A stretch of 64,000 nucleotides of DNA from Hyphomicrobiales bacterium (GCA_025363755.1 JANYLQ010000046.1:23930-87929), one strand, 5' to 3'. Positions 16,595-25,911 are shown, counted from the stretch's first letter. Numbers and translations: made by a program. Notes: generated by a model not told the origin, from the sequence alone.

Positions 16595-19500
16595 GTTTGC
16601 AGGCCTTTCAAAACATCATAGGCGGAGTTAAGGCGCGGTTGCCAGAGGTTCCTTGCGATGGCCTCTTCAAGGCGCGCGGCAATTTCTTTCAATGCATCGG
16701 GATTATTATTTGCAATGAAACCCCGCGTTTCATCATCGGCGATAAAGGCATCATAGGCCAAATCAAAATGATGGGTTTTCACAGCGCCAGTGGTGGCGGC
16801 GAAGGCGAACATGTAATCGACTGTCGCTGCAATTTCGAATGCGCCTTTATAACCGTGGCGTTTGACGCCATTGATCCATTTAGGGTTTACGACGCGACTG
16901 CGCATGACGCGGCTGATTTCCTCTTCGAGTGTGCGGATCACGGGGCGTTCGGGACGGCTGTGATCATTGTGATAGACGCGGGGCTGCGCTCCGGATTGGG
17001 TTTCGACTGCCGCACTCATGCCGCCTTCGAATTGATAGTAATCATCAGAGTCGAGCAAATCATGTTCGCGGTTGTCTTGGTTGTGGATCACGGCTTCGAT
17101 GCCCGCAAGACGGCGTTTAAAAGTAGTCTCATCATTTTCCCCCATGGCTTTTGCCCCATAAGCATAGGCGCCCCAGATCACATAAGCTGCGGCGAGATCG
17201 GCTTTGGTGTCCCAGATTTTTTCGTCGATCAATGCTTGTAAGCCTGCGCCATAAGCGCCGGGCTTTGCGCCGAAGATACGGTGGGTGTCGTGGTAGGCAA
17301 CCAGCGGATTATCTTCTACAGGTTCGTCGAGGGCCGCCACGGCGCGGAGTGCCTTGTCGAGCAATTCGATTTGAGTGGGGAACGCGTCGCGGAAGAAGCC
17401 ACTGATGCGCAATGTGACGTCCACACGTGGGCGGGCCAGTTTTGCCATTGGGATAATTTCATAACCTGTCACGCGCCAACTGGCTGAATCCCATACGGGT
17501 TTTGCACCGATCAAGGCCATGGCTTGGGCGATGTCGTCTCCGCCCGTGCGCATATTGGCTGTTCCCCAAGCTGAAAGACCAACGTTTTTAAGATGTCGGC
17601 CCGTATCTTGGAAGTGGCGCTTGAGGAGTTCTTCGGCAGATTTCTGACCGAGCGTCCATGCCGTTGGCGTTGGCACCGTGCGGTTATCGAGGGAAAAGAA
17701 GTTTCGACCTGTGGGCAGAACGTCGAGGCGACCTCGGGTGGGCGCGCCTGAGGGGCCAGGGGCAACGCGATTTCCGGCGAGGCCGTTGAGAAGGGCGGCG
17801 ATTTCATTGGGGCCGGAAGCGCCGAGGGCGGGGCGGATGGTGGTTAGGATGCTATCCAATACTTCTTTTAACCCGTCATTCCCGCGCAGGCGAGAATCTG
17901 CGTTTGCACTGATCAACGCAGATTCTCGCCTGCGCGGGAATGACGATATTATCGATTGAGCGTATATCTCTAATCGCTCTATCGCATCACCGTTGGTGCG
18001 CCACGGAGCGGCGATGATTTGGAGGAGTTCGGCGGGCTTTGCGCCTTTGTAGGGTTCGGCCATGGGAGCGGTTAGCGGGTCAAATCCTTTCATGCCGAAA
18101 TCTTGGGCGAGGGCGCGAATCAGGGACGCATCTCCCCTTTCGCCTAGTCCGCGCGGCACGCGGGTGAGGGCGACAAGGAGATCGGTCTCCTGTTGGCCTG
18201 TGGGTGACTTGCCCAAGATGTGAAGGCCGTCGCGGATTTGAGCTTCTTTCAAATCGCAGAGGAACGAGTCGAGCTTTTGCAAGTCGCTGTCATCGGTGCC
18301 GCTGAGGTCTGCATCTTTGTCGAGTTTAGTAGAAGCCGTAAGATCAAAAATTTGTTGGCGCAGTGTGGCGATGCGGCGTTGGTCCAGGCCTGATGCTAAA
18401 TAATATTCGTCGACAAGCGCTTCTAAATCTTTCATCGGGCCGTAAGATTCCGCTCGTGTGAGTGGCGGTGTTAAGTGATCGATGATGACTGCTGAAGTTC
18501 GGCGTTTGGCTTGGGTTCCTTCGCCGGGGTCGTTGACGATGAAGGGGTAAAGCTGCGGAATTGGGCCGAGAGTGATTTCGGGATAGCAGTCCTGCGAAAG
18601 TGCAACTGCTTTGCCGGGCAACCATTCGAGATTCCCGTGCTTGCCATTGTGGATAACGGCTTGAACTTTGAAGTGGTGGCGCAGCCAAAAATAGGTGGCG
18701 AGGTAGAAATGCGGGGGCACAAGTGCGGGATCATGATAGGTTGATTTGGGATCGATGCCGTAGCCGCGCGCAGGTTGGATGGCCACGGCAATGTTGCCGT
18801 AGAGATTGATTGCGAGGTGAAATGCGCTGTGTGAAAAGTGTGGATCGGATTCAGGCTCGCCCCATTGTGAAGTGATCTGTGTGCGGATGATTTCAGGGAG
18901 GGCGGCGAAGAAAGTGTTGTAGGCATCGAGCGTGAGCTTTGGTTGGTTAGGCTGCGGGTTCCGGCGCGTTGATATCAGGGCCTCAACGAGTTTGTTGCCA
19001 TCATTGGGAATTTTACCGACGTTGTAACTGGCAGTTTGCAACGCCTTCAAAATCTCAATCGTGCTCGCTGGCGTGTCATAACCTACACCATTGGCAACGC
19101 GGCCGTCTTTGTCTGGATAGTTCGCGAGGATGATGGCAATGGGTTTTTGGGCGTTAGGGGTTTCACGCAAACGCAGCCAATTGGCAGCGAGTGTTGTCAC
19201 ATAGTCAATGCGGTCTTGAATTGGTTTATAAGTGACGATGCGGCACTGGGTTTTTTCGTGCCACAGTGCGTCGGCTTTGAAGGATATGGCGCGCGTGTAG
19301 ATGCGGCCGTCGAGTTCGGGCAACACGACGGACATGGCGAGATCGGTGGCTTTGAGGCCGCGTGACGATTCCTGCCAATCGCTTTCAGAATTTCCAGCGA
19401 GGGTTACCTGAAGCACGGGGCAATCGAAACCGGCTAACGGATCGTTGCTCTCGTCGCCCACAGCGAAGGCCGTGGCGTTGATGATCACTTGTGGTGATTT

Positions 19501-20217
19501 TAGATTTTCGCGGATGAAGCTGGCGCTTGCCTTATCTTTCAGGCTTGCCACGAAGATTGCTGAGGCGCTGGTGTTTTGGTTTTTGAATGCGGCGAGCAAA
19601 GCATCGATAGGCGCAGTCTGTCCACCTTCGATGACTGAGCGATAGAAGATAATTGAAATTTTTTCGGTGCCATCACCTTGGTAGAATTCAGAAGCGGGCA
19701 AGGGTTCGGCGGGGGCTGGGGCTGGCGATCCAGTCAACAGATGATTGGCAAATTGCAGAATGGCTTTGGCGTTGTCATGCCCGCCGCAGACGAAATATTG
19801 GCGCAGGCGTTCGCAATCGGCGGGGCTGATGGTTGAACGTGCCGAAAGCGTTGGATCAGCGTCTTTGCCGCCGGGAATGATGGCGAGCTTTAAATTGTTC
19901 TCACGCGCCAGCGTTTCGATTACATCCACGCCGTATGGCCAATAGGATGCGCCACCAAGCAGACGGATGATGATGAGTTTGGATTTTATGCAGGTTTTTT
20001 CGGCGTAGAGATCGACTGCGAAATTGTGTTGCAGATGCATCAGATTGGCGAGTCGCAAAGATGGTGCTTGACCACCTAATGCATCATGCGCGCTGGCGAG
20101 GCTTGAGAGTTCACTATCGGCGGCAGTGAGGACGATCACATCGGCGGGAGATTGTTTGAGGTCGATGGCTTCCGCCGCACCGTCGATGACGCCGGATGTT
20201 GTGGCGAGGAGGTGCAT
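16591..20217 (-). CDS. cobN: Cobaltochelatase large subunit CobN, with in-frame repeat insertion
   Basis: A 1208-aa CobN/magnesium-chelatase H-type protein, the large subunit of the ATP-dependent cobaltochelatase that puts cobalt into hydrogenobyrinate a,c-diamide with CobS and CobT (not in this window). Family blocks include VIHNGKHGNLEWLPGKAVALS, DNRTVPTPTAWTLGQKSAEEL, WGTANMRTGGDDIAQAMALIG and KHGYKGAFEIAATVDYMFAFA. Residues about 758-781 are encoded by a perfect 72-base palindrome and read PRRRES...SRLRGNDG. The start is ATG 20217; the open frame extends to 20274 only through another repeat. It lies between cobW and cobO. Confidence 0.93.
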   Translation of the reverse strand: MHLLATTSGVIDGAAEAIDLKQSPADVIVLTAADSELSSLASAHDALGGQAPSLRLANLMHLQHNFAVDLYAEKTCIKSKLIIIRLLGGASYWPYGVDVIETLARENNLKLAIIPGGKDADPTLSARSTISPADCERLRQYFVCGGHDNAKAILQFANHLLTGSPAPAPAEPLPASEFYQGDGTEKISIIFYRSVIEGGQTAPIDALLAAFKNQNTSASAIFVASLKDKASASFIRENLKSPQVIINATAFAVGDESNDPLAGFDCPVLQVTLAGNSESDWQESSRGLKATDLAMSVVLPELDGRIYTRAISFKADALWHEKTQCRIVTYKPIQDRIDYVTTLAANWLRLRETPNAQKPIAIILANYPDKDGRVANGVGYDTPASTIEILKALQTASYNVGKIPNDGNKLVEALISTRRNPQPNQPKLTLDAYNTFFAALPEIIRTQITSQWGEPESDPHFSHSAFHLAINLYGNIAVAIQPARGYGIDPKSTYHDPALVPPHFYLATYFWLRHHFKVQAVIHNGKHGNLEWLPGKAVALSQDCYPEITLGPIPQLYPFIVNDPGEGTQAKRRTSAVIIDHLTPPLTRAESYGPMKDLEALVDEYYLASGLDQRRIATLRQQIFDLTASTKLDKDADLSGTDDSDLQKLDSFLCDLKEAQIRDGLHILGKSPTGQQETDLLVALTRVPRGLGERGDASLIRALAQDFGMKGFDPLTAPMAEPYKGAKPAELLQIIAAPWRTNGDAIERLEIYAQSIISSFPRRRESALISANADSRLRGNDGLKEVLDSILTTIRPALGASGPNEIAALLNGLAGNRVAPGPSGAPTRGRLDVLPTGRNFFSLDNRTVPTPTAWTLGQKSAEELLKRHFQDTGRHLKNVGLSAWGTANMRTGGDDIAQAMALIGAKPVWDSASWRVTGYEIIPMAKLARPRVDVTLRISGFFRDAFPTQIELLDKALRAVAALDEPVEDNPLVAYHDTHRIFGAKPGAYGAGLQALIDEKIWDTKADLAAAYVIWGAYAYGAKAMGENDETTFKRRLAGIEAVIHNQDNREHDLLDSDDYYQFEGGMSAAVETQSGAQPRVYHNDHSRPERPVIRTLEEEISRVMRSRVVNPKWINGVKRHGYKGAFEIAATVDYMFAFAATTGAVKTHHFDLAYDAFIADDETRGFIANNNPDALKEIAARLEEAIARNLWQPRLNSAYDVLKGLQT
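17874..17945. repeat. Palindromic repeat, copy 5, inserted in frame inside cobN
   Basis: Exactly 72 bases: a 31-base arm starting CGTCATTCCCGCGCAGGCGA, a 10-base centre TGCACTGATC, and the perfectly complementary 31-base arm ending CTGCGCGGGAATGACG. The length is 24 codons with no stop in the cobN frame. Confidence 0.95.
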
Positions 20218-20237
20218 CAGGTTTTCACTTTTTCGGT

Positions 20238-20321
20238 CGTCATCCCCGCGAAGGCGGGGATCTGTGTTTTGCAATTCGATGCTGGATTGAAACAGAGATT
20301 CCCGCCTTCGCGGGAATGACG
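20238..20321. repeat. Palindromic repeat, copy 6
   Basis: An 84-base element between cobW and cobN. The outer arms CGTCATCCCCGCGAAGGCGG and CCGCCTTCGCGGGAATGACG pair almost fully, and the inner ATCTGTGTTT and AAACAGAGAT pair in part. Confidence 0.88.
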
Positions 20322-20347
20322 TGAGTTTTTATCCAAGATGGGTCGCA

Positions 20348-21382
20348 CTAGCTAACCAACATTTTAGAAATCCCAGCTTGATCCATCATCTTCTCGCCGA
20401 TCACCACGAGCTGCGTGCGCTTTGCTTCACCCACATTCCATGGGCGGTCGAAATAGGAGTTGAGACGCGGGCCTACGGCTTGGATGAGCAGGCGGGCATT
20501 TGAAGCTGCGATGGATGCAAAGCCTTTAATGCGCAGAATGTCGTGGGCCTCGATGGTGTTGGCGATGCGTTTCAAAAGTGCATCTTTATTTTGCTCGCCA
20601 TCGAGTTCAATAATGAAGGTGACGAAATCATCATGGTCATGTTGGGTCTCGCCTTCTTGCTCGTGAGTCGAAAGACGGTTGTGCATGTCGTCTTCGGCGA
20701 CGGCTTTCTGGCCAAGCAAAATGCTGGCATCGATTACGCCCTGAGTGGTTTGAACTAGGCTTGTGCCTTTGCGCAGTTGAGGTTTCAAAGCCTCGCTTAC
20801 AACATTCATTTCATCAGCGGAAAGAAGATCGGCCTTGTTTAGCAATACCATATCAGCGCTGTTCAATTGGTCGTTGAATAATTCTTGAATCGGATTTTCG
20901 TGGTCGACGTTGGGATCAGCGGCCCTCTGTGCGGCGATCGCTTCTTCATCATCAGCAAATCGACCTTCGCTTAATGCTTTGGCATCCACTATTGTAATGA
21001 CACCATCAACAGTGACGCGAGATTTAATAGCGGGCCAGTTGAAGGCGCGCACCAAGGGTTGGGGCAAAGCGAGGCCTGAGGTTTCGATGATGATGTGATC
21101 AAGCTTATCGGTGCGGTCCAAAATTTTGTTCATGGTCGGTACAAAATCATCAGCCACTGTGCAGCAGATACAGCCATTGGCAAGTTCGATGATGTCATCT
21201 TCGTTGCAAGCTTCTTGGCCGCAGCCTTTGAGGATTTCAGCATCGACACCAACATCGCCGAATTCGTTGATGATAAGCGCTATCTTGCGGCCACCCGCAT
21301 TCATCAGCAGGTTGCGGATCATGGTGGTTTTGCCGCTGCCTAGGAAGCCAGTGATCACCGTGGCGGGGATTTTGGTGGTCAT
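20348..21382 (-). CDS. cobW: CobW-type metallochaperone GTPase
   Basis: A 344-aa G3E-family P-loop GTPase thought to deliver cobalt to the CobN chelatase. It has the P-loop GFLGSGKT (residues 12-19), the metal-binding CxCC motif NGCICC (C71, C73, C74), ETSGLALP, and NKADLLS for guanine recognition. A short His/Glu-rich segment (STHEQEGETQHDHDD) precedes the C-terminal CobW_C domain, which contains DILRIKGFASI. The ATG overlaps the cbtA stop (ATGA), so uptake and insertion functions are coupled. Confidence 0.93.
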   Translation of the reverse strand: MTTKIPATVITGFLGSGKTTMIRNLLMNAGGRKIALIINEFGDVGVDAEILKGCGQEACNEDDIIELANGCICCTVADDFVPTMNKILDRTDKLDHIIIETSGLALPQPLVRAFNWPAIKSRVTVDGVITIVDAKALSEGRFADDEEAIAAQRAADPNVDHENPIQELFNDQLNSADMVLLNKADLLSADEMNVVSEALKPQLRKGTSLVQTTQGVIDASILLGQKAVAEDDMHNRLSTHEQEGETQHDHDDFVTFIIELDGEQNKDALLKRIANTIEAHDILRIKGFASIAASNARLLIQAVGPRLNSYFDRPWNVGEAKRTQLVVIGEKMMDQAGISKMLVS

Positions 21383-22113
21383 GTTGAAGCGATGTCCTTT
21401 TGATATTTATCGAGTGCATAACCCAGAAAAAGCCCCATCACACACCAGAAAACCGCAGCGGCTGCGATGGAGTTGGCAACGAACTCTCCAGCCAAACCTG
21501 GTGGGACAGTTGTCGGTGTATTGGGGGCGATGGGTGCCCCGATAATATGTGGCAATGCGATGAGGACCACTGCCAGAACTTTGGCCCAGAGTTCTGGTTT
21601 GATCGCGATCAAGTAAATACCGATACCTGTCGCAACGATGGTACTGGTCCACCATATCTGTCGGCTCAAGAGGTCTGCAACTGGCATGCCGGGAACTTCC
21701 GGCGGCAAGCCAACTGCTGGTGCCACCGCCACGGCCAGAAATCCGCAAACACCCCAAATCATTCCATTTTGTTTGGTGATTGGAATGTTACTCAGAAATG
21801 ACACGCCAGCCAGCATCGCTGCAAACCCCGCACCTGCTAACAGCGACGCCGCCGTTGTGAAGAGAGTTCGTTGTAGCCCTTCAACTGGTTCCCATACTGG
21901 GCCACCTTCTTTGGAGCACATCGTCATGCCGAGCATATTTTCGACACAAGGTTTGGTGGTTTCAGCGGTGGCTGCGACTTGTGGTTCAGATGCGTGTTCA
22001 TAAACCTCACCCTGCAAAATAAGCGGCGTGAGACGTACATGTTGGATGCCTGCCAAGACAAGGCCGGCCAACATGCCTGCGACCAAGGTCGCGAGGACAA
22101 TTCTACCGATCAT
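21379..22113 (-). CDS. cbtA: Cobalt transporter subunit CbtA
   Basis: A 244-aa inner-membrane protein with about six hydrophobic segments and the CbtA opening IVLATLVAGMLAGLVLAGIQHVRLTPLI. Further blocks are RTLFTTAASLLAGAGFAAML, GVCGFLAVAVAPAVGLPPE and LPHIIGAP. CbtA with CbtB is a predicted cobalt uptake system that is found next to B12 genes and under B12 riboswitches. It lies 14 bases after cbtB and overlaps cobW. Confidence 0.92.
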   Translation of the reverse strand: MIGRIVLATLVAGMLAGLVLAGIQHVRLTPLILQGEVYEHASEPQVAATAETTKPCVENMLGMTMCSKEGGPVWEPVEGLQRTLFTTAASLLAGAGFAAMLAGVSFLSNIPITKQNGMIWGVCGFLAVAVAPAVGLPPEVPGMPVADLLSRQIWWTSTIVATGIGIYLIAIKPELWAKVLAVVLIALPHIIGAPIAPNTPTTVPPGLAGEFVANSIAAAAVFWCVMGLFLGYALDKYQKDIAST

Positions 22114-22127
22114 TATGATCTATCGCT

Positions 22128-22301
22128 TTAGTGGCAGGGAAAGCCGATAGAGTGGCGCGTGTTATGTGCAGCGTTATGAGCGGCACTAATGTGCGAAAGC
22201 CCAACTGTGAAAACAATTGTGCTACCCAAAAACAGGCATATAAGCCCGGCGCTAATACGTGTTGAAACTGAAGTTGTCGTCCGAATTACGTTAGTGGTCA
22301 T
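22128..22301 (-). CDS. cbtB: Cobalt transporter subunit CbtB
   Basis: A 57-aa single-pass membrane protein, too short for usual ORF lists. One hydrophobic segment (about residues 17-36) is followed by the CbtB signature HNAAHNTRHSIGFPCH at the C-terminus, whose His and Cys residues are probable metal ligands. GGAGGG lies 5 bases before ATG 22301. It is the first gene after the B12 riboswitch and precedes cbtA by 14 bases. Confidence 0.93.
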   Translation of the reverse strand: MTTNVIRTTTSVSTRISAGLICLFLGSTIVFTVGLSHISAAHNAAHNTRHSIGFPCH

Positions 22302-22344
22302 GTCACCCTCCGTGAGACCTAGGTTAAGGCGGATACGCCCATTT

Positions 22345-22558
22345 GTTCGGCAGGTCTCCTGACTTGCGGGTCGTAAGTTTAGAAATCACCTTCCCGGTTT
22401 CCCATTTCTGGTTCCTCAGTGGCATACACATCCTAAACCTCGCCGCTTACAGTTGCGGGGGCAGTCACGGTTTTGGCCCCTGTTGGGTCGTCCTCACCGT
22501 ATTCCCTGTTAGGCCCTTTAGCGTCTGCTTATGGGCACCGAACAACTTCGTTTTGGCA
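22345..22558 (-). promoter_or_regulatory. Cobalamin riboswitch
   Basis: The minus strand carries the conserved pieces of the AdoCbl riboswitch in order: TTCGGTGCCC, AGGGAATACGGTGAGG, CCGTGACTGCCCCCGC, AACTGTAAGCGGCGAG, ATGCCACTG, ACCGGGAAGG and the B12 box AAGTCAGGAGACCTGCC. It ends about 45 bases before cbtB. It probably represses cbtBA-cobW and possibly cobN-cobO when B12 is abundant. A TTGACA box at 22574-22579 is a plausible -35 element, but the matching -10 is poor. Confidence 0.96.
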
Positions 22559-22725
22559 GGTGATGGGGTAGGATGTCAACCTGTCTCCGTCATGGTCTTT
22601 CCCCAGCACGACATCATCCACAAATTAACAGCATTATTAACTCTGTCGATATGTGAATAATGGCTATATGGCATTTGGGGTAATTGTTGGCTAAGGGCAG
22701 CCAGAAAAAAGTTAGCGCAAAAATA

Positions 22726-24525
22726 ATGTCGATACAACAGCAAAAGAGACCTCGCGGCGAAATCATGGCCGTGATCAAAGCGAGCCGGGGCGCATTCGGT
22801 TCTGCGTTGTTCTTCAGCTGGATCATAAATATTTTGATGCTCACCAGTTCGCTTTTTGTGCTGCAGGTCTATGACCGCGTCATTCCTTCCAGCAGTGTTC
22901 CCACGCTGATCGCCTTGTCGCTTATTGTCTTCATACTCTACCTCCATTATGGCGTTTTGGACTTTGTGCGTTCGCGCATTTTGGTGCGCTTGGGCAGGCG
23001 TGTTGAGGAAATTTTGCGTCACCGGATTTTTGACGCCGTGGCATTTCTGGCTCTCAGAAAACAAAATAATACGGGCGGTCAGCCAGTCCAAGACCTTGGT
23101 ACAATTCGCCAGTTTTTGGGCGGGCAGGGGTCAATTGCATTTATGGATATGCCGTTCGTTCCGATTTTTTTGCTGGTTTGTTTTTTGCTGCATTGGATGT
23201 TGGGCGTTGTCGCACTGGTTTCCGCAGCTGTAATTTTTGTACTTGCCATATTGACCGAACGGGCGATGCGTGGACCCGTGGCGCAAGCCGATATTACATT
23301 GGGCAAAGCAAATCTGATGACTGAAGAAGCACGGCGCAACGCCGAGGCTTTGCATTCATTGGGTATGAAAGGAGCTATGCGCAAGCAATGGATACGCATG
23401 CAGCATGAAGCTTTGGATTTACAAACCCGCGCCAATGATTCTGGTTCACGCTACACCATGCTCAGTAAAGTGTTCCGAATGGTTGCTCAGTCTGGCATGT
23501 TGGCCGTGGGTGCATATCTTGCAATCAAGCACGAAATATCGGGCGGTTCGATTATCGCGTCATCCATCATCATGGGGCGCGCTTTGGCGCCGATTGAACA
23601 AGCGGTTGGCACATGGCAACAGTTTTTAAGCTTCCGCAAGGCTTATGAACGCTTGAACAGGGTTTTGGATGCGGTGCCACCTGATCCTGAACGCATGAAA
23701 TTGCCCGATCCCAAGGGCATTCTTGAAGTTGACAATCTTCTGGTTTTGTTACCAAATTCCGACAAGCCGATTTTGCAAGGCATCAGCTTTAAAGTATCGC
23801 CTGGTCAAGGCTTGGGTATTATCGGGCCGACTGGGGCCGGAAAATCGACATTGGCACGGGCCATTGTTGGCTTGGTTCAGGTTACGCGTGGGTCGGTGCG
23901 CCTCGACGGGGCCACACCTGATCAACGTGATGATGATGAACGCGGCAAGTTGATTGGCTATCTGCCACAAGACATTCAGATTTTTGATGGTACTGTGGCG
24001 CAAAATATTTCACGTTTTTCTGATGCGCCCGATCCAGCGAAAATTGTTGAGGCGGCCACGCTTGCGAATATTCATGATTTCATAATGCGGTTGCCACATG
24101 GCTATGACACACCTTTGAACGAGGGCGGCAGCAGGCTTTCAGTTGGTCAAAGACAGCGTGTGGCTTTGGCCCGAGCGTTGTTTGGTGATCCGGTTTTGTT
24201 TGTGATGGATGAACCAAATTCAAATTTGGACGCTGACGGCGAAGTTGCCTTGGACCGTGCTATTCGTTCAAGCATGAAGCGTGGTGCCGCTATTGTTGTT
24301 GTGGCGCACCGGCCAAGTGCACTTCAAGCAATGGATCATTTGTTGGTTTTGACCAATGGTACAATGGCTGCCATTGGCACGCGCGATGAAATTATGAAAA
24401 AAGTTATGGGCGCTCCGCAAGGCGGTCAAACCAACCCAAACACGGGCCAACAAAAGCAACAACCTCAGACGATCACTGCTGCATCCGGCAGTTTTCAGAC
24501 TACAGAACCGAGTAAGAGAAATTAA
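22726..24525 (+). CDS. Type I secretion system permease/ATPase (PrtD/HasD family)
   Basis: About 599 aa: an ABC transporter half with an N-terminal membrane domain and a C-terminal ATPase that drives one-step export of proteins. The membrane domain begins with ASRGAFGSALFFSWIINILML and holds VLQVYDRVIPSSSVPTL, a hallmark of PrtD-type exporters; about six membrane segments lie in residues 25-275. The ATPase has Walker A GPTGAGKST (near residue 367), signature LSVGQRQR (near 470) and Walker B VLFVMDEPNSNLD. The Gln/Pro/Thr-rich tail is low complexity. I use ATG 22726; a TTG at 22684 is also in frame. It forms an operon with the adaptor 4 bases downstream. I see no RTX substrate in the window. 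Confidence 0.88.
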   Translation: MSIQQQKRPRGEIMAVIKASRGAFGSALFFSWIINILMLTSSLFVLQVYDRVIPSSSVPTLIALSLIVFILYLHYGVLDFVRSRILVRLGRRVEEILRHRIFDAVAFLALRKQNNTGGQPVQDLGTIRQFLGGQGSIAFMDMPFVPIFLLVCFLLHWMLGVVALVSAAVIFVLAILTERAMRGPVAQADITLGKANLMTEEARRNAEALHSLGMKGAMRKQWIRMQHEALDLQTRANDSGSRYTMLSKVFRMVAQSGMLAVGAYLAIKHEISGGSIIASSIIMGRALAPIEQAVGTWQQFLSFRKAYERLNRVLDAVPPDPERMKLPDPKGILEVDNLLVLLPNSDKPILQGISFKVSPGQGLGIIGPTGAGKSTLARAIVGLVQVTRGSVRLDGATPDQRDDDERGKLIGYLPQDIQIFDGTVAQNISRFSDAPDPAKIVEAATLANIHDFIMRLPHGYDTPLNEGGSRLSVGQRQRVALARALFGDPVLFVMDEPNSNLDADGEVALDRAIRSSMKRGAAIVVVAHRPSALQAMDHLLVLTNGTMAAIGTRDEIMKKVMGAPQGGQTNPNTGQQKQQPQTITAASGSFQTTEPSKRN

Positions 24526-24529
24526 GCAT

Positions 24530-25846
24530 ATGAAGCCGATTGAAACCAACAAGTCTTTGCGCCGCACGCAGATTTTTGGCTTTGGCAGCATATTTGTTAT
24601 GCTTGGTATTTTCGGTGCTTGGACTGCGCTGGCCGATATTAATGGCGCCGTTATTGCTCCTGCCACAATCATTGCTGAGAGCTATTCAAAGAAAGTTCAA
24701 CACCGTGAAGGTGGCAATATTTCACGTATTTTGGTTAAAGATGGTGAGTTGGTGCAGGCGGGCCAGGATTTAGTTTTGCTAGATCCGACGGAAACCAAAG
24801 CCGAGCTCGGCATTGTCGACGGGCAATTACAGGAATTTCTCGTCAAGAAATCGCGGCTCGAAGCACAGCGTGATGGTCTTTCGGATATGACATTGCCAAA
24901 TTCCGTTGTCAGCCGCGAAAATGAATCATCAGTTGCGGAAATTATCAAAGGTCAAAAGCGTTTACTCGCGTCGATAGAAGGTGGCGCAGCAGGTAAGAGG
25001 GCGCAATTAAATGAGCAAATCGTTCAGTTAAACAATCAGATTAGCGGGTTAGTGGCGCAGTTGGATTCAGGACAACGTCAACTTACGCTGATTAAGTCAG
25101 AGGCAGATGGTCTTCGAAAGTTGCAAGCGCAGGGGCTTGTGCCCAGTAGCCGTGTTTTGGCAATCGACCGAGAAACAGCCCGCATAGATGGCGAGCAGGG
25201 GCAACTCCTCGCCAGTAGGGCGGCAGCCGAAGCCCAGATTGGGGAAACCAAGTTAAAGATTATTCAAGTGGAAGAAGATCTGCGCAACGAGTCGCTCAGC
25301 GAACTGCGCGACGTCGATGCAAAGATATCGGAGCTTCAGGGGCGTCATGTGGCGATGGAAGCGCGAATGTTGCACACCACGATCAAAGCGCCAATTACGG
25401 GCACGATATATCAGCTTAACATCCATGCTGAAGGTGCTGTCGTAGCACCCGGCCAAATACTGATGATGATTGTGCCTGAAGGCGAAGATCTGGTTTTGCA
25501 GGCTCAGATTTCTCCTTATGATATTAGTCATGTTCACGTGGGGCAAGCTGCCAAGATTCGTTTTAACTCTTTTAACTCACGCGTAACATCGGAGGTTTCT
25601 GGTGAAGTCAACCAAGTTGCCACTGAAACAACACGTACCGATGCACAAACGCCGCCTTTTTATGCCGTTAGGCTTATCATTGCGGCGAAAGAATTGGAAA
25701 AGCTTGGTGATTATAAATTAAAACCCGACATGTCCGCTGAGGCTTTTATTAAAACGGAATCACGTTCGCCATTCTTTTATTTGGTCAAGCCACTGGTTGA
25801 TCAGTTCTCGCACGCGATGCTCACAAATGGCACAAATATTAATTAG
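24530..25846 (+). CDS. HlyD-family type I secretion adaptor (membrane fusion protein)
   Basis: A 438-aa periplasmic adaptor that bridges the inner-membrane ATPase and a TolC-type porin. One membrane segment (about residues 16-37) follows a short cytoplasmic N-terminus. The lipoyl half-motif SKKVQHREGGNISRILVKDGE and its partner near TIKAPITGTIYQLNIHAEG flank a long coiled coil (about residues 85-275, rich in Gln, Leu and Glu). The C-terminal beta-barrel contains ISPYDISHVHVGQAAKIRF and MSAEAFIKTESRS. It lies 4 bases after the ATPase gene. Confidence 0.9.
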   Translation: MKPIETNKSLRRTQIFGFGSIFVMLGIFGAWTALADINGAVIAPATIIAESYSKKVQHREGGNISRILVKDGELVQAGQDLVLLDPTETKAELGIVDGQLQEFLVKKSRLEAQRDGLSDMTLPNSVVSRENESSVAEIIKGQKRLLASIEGGAAGKRAQLNEQIVQLNNQISGLVAQLDSGQRQLTLIKSEADGLRKLQAQGLVPSSRVLAIDRETARIDGEQGQLLASRAAAEAQIGETKLKIIQVEEDLRNESLSELRDVDAKISELQGRHVAMEARMLHTTIKAPITGTIYQLNIHAEGAVVAPGQILMMIVPEGEDLVLQAQISPYDISHVHVGQAAKIRFNSFNSRVTSEVSGEVNQVATETTRTDAQTPPFYAVRLIIAAKELEKLGDYKLKPDMSAEAFIKTESRSPFFYLVKPLVDQFSHAMLTNGTNIN

Positions 25847-25911
25847 TCATTAGGTTTAAATGCACTATTCAGCAACGGAGTTTTAACCCTAACGCTTTAT
25901 GACCAGTTGCT

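Noticed and set aside
17874..17945. Insertion in cobN as evidence of a pseudogene
   Set aside because: The insert is a multiple of three, has no stop, and the cobN frame is intact on both sides.
20218..20274. Upstream extension of cobN by 19 codons
   Set aside because: The extra peptide (PRLRGDDD) is translated palindromic repeat; ATG 20217 gives the normal family start.
4952..20321. Repeats as a CRISPR array
   Set aside because: Copies are kilobases apart, palindromic over their whole length, and have no regular spacers or cas genes.
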